Assembly (NCBI GenBank): GCA_009763385.1
Contig: CM019823.1
Span: 48,625,528-48,689,527 of the forward strand
Length of the DNA: 64,000 bases
Origin: Coix lacryma-jobi var. lacryma-jobi
Taxonomy: Eukaryota > Streptophyta > Magnoliopsida > Poales > Poaceae
Direction: 5' to 3'
Shown here in pieces: positions 57,842-64,000 of the stretch. Under the pieces are notes generated by a model. The model had not been told where the DNA came from, ran no database searches, and saw only the letters and a program-made list of their open reading frames with translations. A program made the position numbers and the translations under genes. Positions within the stretch are counted from its first letter, which is position 1, and each line of letters starts with the position of its first letter.

Positions 57842-59079
57842 CTGGGAGGTGTCGTCGTCGTCGTCCCGAGGGGTGTCCTCCAGCTGGGTGTCGACCTCCT
57901 TGCCGAGAGCCATGGTGCAAAAGCCCTCGTTGTCGGCGAAGAAGCAGAGGTCGTTCAGCTTGTCCTCGATCTTCTTCATCTTCTCGGACTCGTCATCGCT
58001 TGAGCAAGCGGAGTCGTCATCCGAGCCGTCGACGTCGCTGAGCGTGGCGAAGAAAGCACGCTGCTCAGCCTGGGCCTTCTCCAAGTACTTCTTCTTATTG
58101 TACTCCTTGTCGAAGCCGCCCTTCCGCTTGCGCCTTGTGGGGACGTGCTTCTCCTTGCTCTTGTCAGAGTCGTACTTGTGCCCGTGATCGCCCTTCCCCG
58201 AATGCTTGTTCTTCTTGGGGCAGTTGGCGATGAAGTGGTCGGGGTCGCCGCACTCGAAACAGCCCGAGCGTCCTCCTCCGCGGCGATGGTTCATGCGGTT
58301 GTTGTGGAACCGCGAGAACCGGTTGGCAAGCAAAGCCAACTCATCATCCCCCAAAGACTCAAGCTGCTCCTCTGTGACAGAAAAGAGAGAAGAAAGTGCA
58401 AATCCTCCAGAGGGGTTAGCAGAAGAGGCAGAAACCAAAGCCATAGTCGGGCCAGAAGGATTCTCATAAGAAGCCCTCGACATGGCGTCAATCTCACTAG
58501 ACTTGAGCTTACTGAAGAGCTAGTCGCAAGTGAGGGTCTCATAGTTAGATGATTCGATGATCGCCTGGACCTTTGAGTCCCACACCGACCGATCGAGAGT
58601 ATGCGAAAGCTTCAAAGCCCTCTCATGATCGTCGAAAGGCAATAGCTCCTTGTTCGCTCTCATCTTGTTGACAATGACCTGAAAGCGAGCGAATAAACTC
58701 TCTATGCTCTCGCCAGGCATATGTCAAAAATTCTCATACTCCCGCTTGTGCGACTCGTAGAGATGGGATTTGACTTGAGTGGTGCCCTCATGGAAACGCA
58801 TGAGGGTGTCCCAAATCTCACGAGCCGTGGGGAGGTGAGAAACGCGATCAAACTCAGACATGCTCAAACAGGAGAACAAGGCGTTACGCGCCCAGCTATT
58901 GGCCTCGTGCTCATCAATCTGGAGCTGAGTGACACGAGCAGCTAGGACAATGTAATCGGCCTTGTTGCAAATCTCCCAAACAGAAGACCCATGCTCTGGA
59001 GACAAGCTGACATGCGTATCTTCCAATACGCATAGTTCGTCCCATCGAAAAACGGCGGTTTGCCCACGCCGCGATCCAT
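57842..59079 (-). pseudogene. gag: C3 (hybrid) gag, N-terminal part
   Basis: Start ATG 59077-59079 corresponds to C2 ATG 11623. Gag core, then a CCHC knuckle (CFECGDPDHFIANC near 58240) and an acidic tail to CCCAG at 57842. Damage: a 1-bp deletion near 58992 (before SSVWEICNK), TGA at 58724-58726 at the same codon as in C2, and TAG at 58520-58522 where C2 has GAG. Confidence 0.88.
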
Positions 59080-59128
59080 GTCGCCTTCGGTGGATCTGGA
59101 ACCGGCTAAGGTGTAAGATCCTTAACCC

Positions 59129-59140
59129 GCTCTGATACCA
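59129..59140 (-). promoter_or_regulatory. C3 primer binding site (initiator tRNA-Met)
   Basis: Reads TGGTATCAGAGC on the minus strand, two bases inside the 5' LTR boundary at 59143. Identical to C2. Confidence 0.9.
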
Positions 59141-59142
59141 AT

Positions 59143-61166
59143 TGAAGGACCGAGAATGCAATACCAAGGCGACCAGAGGGGGGGTGAATGGGAGCCAATC
59201 AAATTTCTCTCAAAACTTTGGCCAAATGTCCCAAAATCAACCCCGAGAAGCAACGACTAAAACCGTGATGCTCACGACCCTTGGAAGAGGGTGGATGATC
59301 CCTAGGATCACAGCGGAGCACCACAAAGCTCAAGCAAACCAAAGACCAAAAGCTCCGGCTCAAGTTAGCCCCTTGAAAACCGAGTCCCGAACGTAGATTG
59401 GGAGCTACGTCGAGAAATCTCCAAATACCAATGCTAACGAGTAGCAAAGATACTTAGAAATGTTTCTTGGTTAACTATAAGGCCAAACGAAAAGTCCGAA
59501 AACCAAGCGGAAAAGCCGGGAGGGCAAATGCAATGAAAAGCACCCTTCAGCAGGATCCCGGACTGTCCGGCCCCCCAGTTCCGGACTGTCCGTGGCAAGG
59601 GCGGACTGTCCGCCAAGATGTCCTGGACTGTCCGCCGGCAGAAACCCGAAAACAGCAGAGTTGCTGAAGTCTGCTGGAGAACTCCCAGACTGTCCGCGAC
59701 CAACACCTGCGGACTGTCCGCCGGTCAAGAAAAAGGCCAAACAGCCGAAGAGCAGAGCCACTGGACAGGCTCGTCCCCGACCCGCGGACTGTCCGCGCCT
59801 AGGGTAGCGGACTGTCCGCCAACACCCAGAAAGGGCGATTTTGGTCGCCCAACACCCAAATCACCTCCAAATCAATTCAAACCAAAATCCCTTGATCCCA
59901 AACTTGGAGAGGATGATCACGAGGTAGTTGGGAGACTATCCCCAAGAAATCATCCGCTCAAATCAACTCAATCAATGGGAAATCGAAGGGGAAGGAGTAT
60001 GAACCGAAAAAGCGCCATGAAAATACCCGATCTACTTGTTCGCAAGGAGTTGGATGAAACCCTTCGGTGGAAATGATCTCCTTTCAAAAACGAACAAGTT
60101 GATTCAAACGGATTTTGCAAAGACGCACTAGAGAGGGAGATTGAGTGACGGGAAAATCGCGGAGAAACGAAGAACACGAAGAAAACGCGAATCAACACAT
60201 CGATCTGCAACCGTGTCTACCACACGCTACAACAGTGAGGTTACGGCCTCACTTCCTCAAAATCTCAAGTGCACAGAGGTATGGTTCTCTGCGGATCTCA
60301 GTAGCTACAGCAGGGGGTTGGGAGAGTAGGAAAACCTAGAAGGCAAAGACCAAATGACTGAGATAGATGGGGAGGTGGGTGTCTCCCCCTACTTATCCTA
60401 ATTCTAACTAATCCTAATTCCCACTCTACCCCTAACTAATTACAGATCGAACCAGCTAAACCCTAGGGTTATTCTGGACCAACTCGAAGTAGTGGGTGAT
60501 CCGACGGCCACGCCTGCACAACTCATAGCGTTGCCTCAACGCAACCTCCCGATTGCCGCCACGTGCCGCCCTCGCTCTGCACCCCCAGTTTTGTGGCCGA
60601 AACCGGGAAACCAGGCTTTTCACGCCATCCCCCGGTTTTGAGGCCCAAACCGGGAAACCAGCCTCCAAGTCCATCCCCTGGTTTTGTGGCCGAAACCAGG
60701 AAACCCGCCAGCTCCCAGGTTTTGAGGCCCAAACCTGGAAACCGTCCTCAGCCCGAGTTTTGTGGCCCAAACTCGGAAACCGTCCACCCGGTGGTTTTTC
60801 TGTGGCTCAACCACCAAACCGGAGCTGTAGAGGGGATGCACCGCCCGTGCACCCCGTCCACCGACACGTGTCCCCAGGTCCTCGACCCGAGCAACACCGT
60901 GCCCCGCAAGCCTCCGCTCGTCGCTGTCCCAGGCTGTCAGCCACCACAGCTGATCCTCAGGCCACCGGTCCCTCAGTCCAAGCCTCACGTCCGCCCTTCA
61001 CCGCTCCCGGCCCATCGGCACGACACGTCTCTACTTGACCTTCACCTCGCCCTCGATCACTATCTCCGTGCTCGACACCTGCACAACACAAGCCAAAGAA
61101 CCTGCGATCAAACCCATTGACAATCACTCATCACACCGAGACTCGGCATACACCCATGTATCCGCA
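59143..61166 (-). repeat. C3 5' LTR
   Basis: 2024 bp. Nearly identical to 23059-25105 in the parts I compared. Carries the GGACTGTCCGC array (59565-59823) and the hairpin array (60584-60776). TSD TGGGC follows at 61167-61171. Confidence 0.9.
60584..60776 (-). repeat. Covarying hairpin array in the C3 5' LTR
   Basis: Five units with the same order of arm types as the partner LTR (24522-24715). The last unit is ccgagttt/aaactcgg (60753-60776). Confidence 0.85.
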
Positions 61167-62755
61167 TGGGCCTCAAAACCTGGGCGCTGGCGGGATTCTG
61201 AGTTTGGGCCACAAAACTCAGGCGATGGATGGCAGGTTTCCCGGTTTGGGCCTCAAAACTGGGGGTTGGTCGTGAAGACAGGTTTCCCGGTTTCGGCCTC
61301 AAAACCGGGGGCAAGGTCCATGAAAAGGACGAGCAGAGCGGTGGCGGCACGTGGCGGCAATCGGTGAGGTCGCGTCGAGGCAAAGCTACCTCTTGTGCGG
61401 GCGTGGCCGTCGGATCACCACCTATCTCGAGTTGGTCCAGAATAACCTTAGGGTTTAGCTGGTTGGCTTTGTAATTAGTAGGGGTAGAGTGGGAACTTAG
61501 AATTAGGATAAGTAGGGGGAGACACCCACCTCTCAAACGATCTCAGTCATGCTATTTTCATTCTAGGGTTTCCTCTCTCCCATTCCCTGCTGTAGCTACT
61601 GAGATCCACAGAGACGGAATCATACCTCTGTGTTCGTGAGATTTTGAGGAAGTGAGACCGTAATCTCACTATTGTCTCATGTGGTAGCCACACGATTGCA
61701 ATTCATGGTTTGAATTCGTGTTTTGAATTTGTTCTTCGCATTCTTCGTTTCTCCACGATTTTCCCGTCACTCGACCTCCCTCTACGCTGCGTCTATTCCG
61801 AATCCACTTGAATCAACTTGTTCTTTGATGTGAGGAGAACATTTCCACCGAAGGAATTCATCTCTACCCTCACGAACAAGTAGATCGGGTCGATTCAAGT
61901 TTCGTGGCGCTTTTTTGGTTCAAACACCTTTCCCTTTGATTTCCCGTTGATTGAGTTGATTTGAGCGGATGATTTCTTGGGGATAGTCTCCTAACTACCT
62001 CGTGATCATCTTCTCCAAGTTTGGGATCAAGGGATTTTGATTTGGATTGGATTTGGGGAGATTTGAGAGAAGGGCGATCAAAATTGCCCTCACTGGGTGG
62101 TCGCGGACAGTCCGCGGTTTGACCGGCGGACAGTCCGCGCGTCGGGGCTGAGCCAGACCAGTGGCTGGGTGCCTCGGCGTTTTGAGCTCGGGACACCGGC
62201 GGACAGTCCGTAGTACTGAGGCGCGGACAGTCTGGGACCGAGCAGGGGACTTTCAGCAACTGTGCTGTTTCGCACATTTTGTCGGCGAACAGTCCGCCAT
62301 CTCTTCGCGGACAGTCCGCAGTAAGGGCGGACAGTCCGGGACTCGGCTGTGTGTTGATTTTTAGTGTGTTTGCTCTCCTAGCTTTTCGGCTTGGTTTTCG
62401 AACTTCTCGTTTGGCCCTAGAGTTAACCGAGAAACCTCTCTAGGTATCTTTGCTACTTGTTAGCATCGGTATTTGGAGATTTCCCAACGTATCCTTCCAT
62501 CTACATTCTGGAGTCAGTTTTTGGGGTCAAATTTGAGCCGAAGTTTTTGGCGTTTGGCTTGCCCTTATCTTGTGGTGCCTCGCTGTGATCGTAGGGATCA
62601 TACACCCTCTTCCAAGGGTCGTGGGCATCGCGTTTCGGTCGAAGCTTTTGGGGGTTGATTTTTGGGACAGAGGCCAAAGTTTTGAGAGAAATTTTTAGGC
62701 TCCCATTCACACCCCCCCCCTCTAGTCGCCTTGCTTTTGCAATCTCGGTCCTTCA
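61167..62755 (+). repeat. C1 3' LTR, segment 3
   Basis: Resumes after C3 with the duplicated TGGGC. Three further hairpin units to 61309 (ctgagttt/aaactcag, cccggttt with one mismatch, cccggttt/aaaccggg), a GGACAGTCCGC array (62101-62343), a C run (about 62711-62720) and the LTR end CTTCA at 62755. Confidence 0.9.
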
Positions 62756-63446
62756 GCTGATCGATGCCGCCAATCATCTGTTGCGGGGGGTGTGCTTGCT
62801 GAACGCTTTGGGGCGTTTGCCTCGCCGAAGTAGCCTCCCCCTCGCCAGATGTTGTCGCTCCCTCAGGTGCAGCGGGTGCTCGCTGGAGAGGTGGCTCGAG
62901 AGGACACCAGGAAGAGGAAGTCGTGGGATCGGGTCCTCGAGCTGAAGTAGTCTTCACAGGCTCGACAAGGGCATCCAGTGGAGTTGGCTCGGGATCACCC
63001 CAATCGGCATCTTCCTGCTCCTCCTCCACAAAGATGGTCTCTCCCAGCTCATGTTCTCCTGCAACATCAAAAGCAGAAGAAACACAAGGCATAGTCTCGT
63101 CGAATGTGACCTCGCAGATCTCCACTATCTGGTTAGTCTCAAGGTTAAGAACTCGATAAGCACGCGAATGTGAAGCATAACCAAGAAACACACCATCAGC
63201 AGAGCGAGATTCAAATTTGTCCAAATTGCCTTGCTTCAGGATAAAGCACTTGCACCCAAACACCCGAAAATGAGACACCTTGGGTACCCGTCCAAAACAC
63301 AACTCATAAGAAGTCTTCTTCATGGAAGCTCGAAGAAAGATGCGATTTGAAACATGGCAAGCGGTGTTGATCGCTTTGGCCAAAAAATGCCTAGGAGTCC
63401 TATGCTCATCAAGCATCGTCCTAGCCATCTCAACAAGGGTCCGGTT
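62756..63446 (-). pseudogene. pol: C6 pol fragment: integrase C-terminal region and linker
   Basis: Minus-strand frame, open throughout: NRTLVEMARTMLDEHRTPR (integrase core end), FGRVPKVSHFRVFGCKCF, then the acidic/Pro-rich linker to HPPQQMIGGID. It is homologous to 54714-55500 but diverged at many positions, so it represents a different Sirevirus subfamily. C1 is inserted at its left end, the unidentified LTR at its right end. Both edges are insertion junctions, so the gene is only a fragment. Confidence 0.85.
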
Positions 63447-64000
63447 TGTGAGCATCTAGGCCCCCACTGGGTTTCGGTGATTGGATGACAATGGTAAATT
63501 ACTATGACTAACGTGTGTTTTGCAGAAATAGTTGAGTTAGGTCATGGTAATGATGATCGTGAGGGCACTATGGTATTCATGTCCCCTTATTGATGGAATT
63601 CGTTCGGTTTTCAAAGGATGGACGACGAAGACGGTGATAGGCTAGTTCTAAGTGTCATTTGTGTTGAAGGACACTTAGAGTAGCATAGGTCTTTGTTTTA
63701 TCTTTGGTCGTACTATTAAGGGGGTTTGAATGGGTACCTTGACCTAGGTGAGACTTTTGAGTTAGGTGGTGCACACTTGTTAACCAAAGCCCTAGGTAGC
63801 TTAGAAAGGTCCCTAAGATCATAAGGAAGAAAGTTCGTGAAGGGAGCGTCGCAAACCGAAGTCATTTTGGACTTCAAATGGAGACCGGACACTGGAACCC
63901 TAGGGACCGGACGCTAGGGTATGCGTCCGGTCAATGGTGCTCGCTGAGGGGCCAGTCTGGCTGTGACCGGACGCACCCTCAGCAATGGACCGGACGCACC
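63447..64000. mobile_element. Start of an unidentified LTR or LTR element
   Basis: C6 coding sequence stops abruptly at GTCCGGTT and TGTGAGCATCTAGG begins, a TG start typical of an LTR. No coding region to the window end. From about 63877 on it contains GACCGGACGC-type repeats similar to those of the C5 LTR. CGGTT (63442-63446) would be the target duplication. Orientation and family cannot be decided, since the other end is outside the window. Confidence 0.6.

Larger units (their letters stand above)
23059..61166 (-). mobile_element. C3: minus-strand Sirevirus element inserted in the C1 3' LTR
   Basis: Outer LTRs 23059-25105 (3') and 59143-61166 (5'), with matching TSD TGGGC outside both (23054-23058, 61167-61171). 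The two LTRs share family-internal variants, for example in the first 200 bp, that the solo LTR and the C5 LTR lack, which supports them as a pair. C3 is interrupted by G1b (25400-44920), a solo LTR (47097-49240) and C5 material. The interior from 51625 to 59142 is probably a C5/C3 hybrid, because no right-hand C5 LTR exists. Confidence 0.85.
3350..62755 (+). mobile_element. C1: Sirevirus copia element, host of most of the nest
   Basis: The visible pieces are the 3' half of pol (3350-4654), the 3' noncoding region (4655-6351) and the 3' LTR in three segments (6352-6807, 22978-23058, 61167-62755). The LTR segments add up to about 2.1 kb once duplicated target sites are removed, the same as other family members. 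The intervening DNA is G1a (TSD TAGGC at 6803-6807 and 22978-22982) and C3 (TSD TGGGC at 23054-23058 and 61167-61171). Right of 62755 begins minus-strand C6 pol, so C1 itself is inserted in C6; GCTGA at 62756-62760 is the expected right target duplication. The 5' half lies left of the window, beyond C0. Confidence 0.88.

Noticed and set aside
49678..61166. C5 as a simple full-length element with LTRs 49678-51624 and 59143-61166.
   Set aside because: The flanks do not match (GTTCC versus TGGGC), the LTRs differ strongly in one half, and the right LTR pairs with 23059-25105 by TSD and sequence.

Overview
This window is a solid block of nested LTR retrotransposons from a plant nuclear genome, most likely a grass. 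The pointers are Sirevirus-type Ty1/copia elements with about 2 kb LTRs, a Tekay/Del-like chromovirus, gag-pro-only Ty3/gypsy elements with a tRNA-Asp primer site, and primer sites matching plant tRNAs. I see no host gene, rRNA or tRNA gene, CRISPR array or prokaryotic feature. The species cannot be fixed from the sequence.

The nest can be resolved by matching target-site duplications (TSDs). Names used here: C = copia/Sirevirus, G = gypsy. C6 is a minus-strand Sirevirus fragment (62756-63446) and the outermost visible host. C1 (plus strand, visible part 3350-62755) sits in C6. C1 is broken at 3350 by C0 (only its 3' end and 3' LTR, 1-3349). C1's 3' LTR is broken twice: by gypsy G1a (6808-22977, TSD TAGGC) and by copia C3 (minus strand, 23059-61166, TSD TGGGC). 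G1a carries the plus-strand copia C2 in its gag (9377-18428, TSD TCTAT). C3 carries the minus-strand gypsy G1b (25400-44920, TSD GGCAC), a solo LTR (47097-49240, TSD GTGAG) and the remains of another copia, C5 (LTR 49678-51624). G1b carries the plus-strand chromovirus G3 in its 3' LTR (26402-38292, TSD TTAAC). The longest chain, C6>C1>C3>G1b>G3, is five levels deep. A further unidentified LTR starts at 63447.

Almost all coding regions are broken by stops or frameshifts. G3 is the youngest: its two LTRs are both 3423 bp and differ at only about three dozen sites by eye. Its gag-PR-RT-RNaseH-INT-chromodomain frame is open except for stops at two domain borders. G1a and G1b are gag-protease elements without reverse transcriptase or integrase and would depend on enzymes supplied in trans.

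The most interesting signals are structural. (1) Every Sirevirus LTR holds an array of 24-nt hairpins with 8-bp arms that covary around a near-constant 8-nt loop. (2) The two insertions into C1's LTR (G1a and C3) hit the same position, the loop, of two such units. (3) C2 lacks a 1448-nt gag segment present in the C3/C5 copy, with exact GT-AG ends, as if it came from spliced RNA. (4) G3 gag contains a 99-nt in-frame GC-AG intron-like insert. (5) The C3/C5 internal region looks like a deletion-recombination hybrid of two nested elements. (6) The G1 LTRs contain repeated primer-site copies and covarying terminal hairpins.
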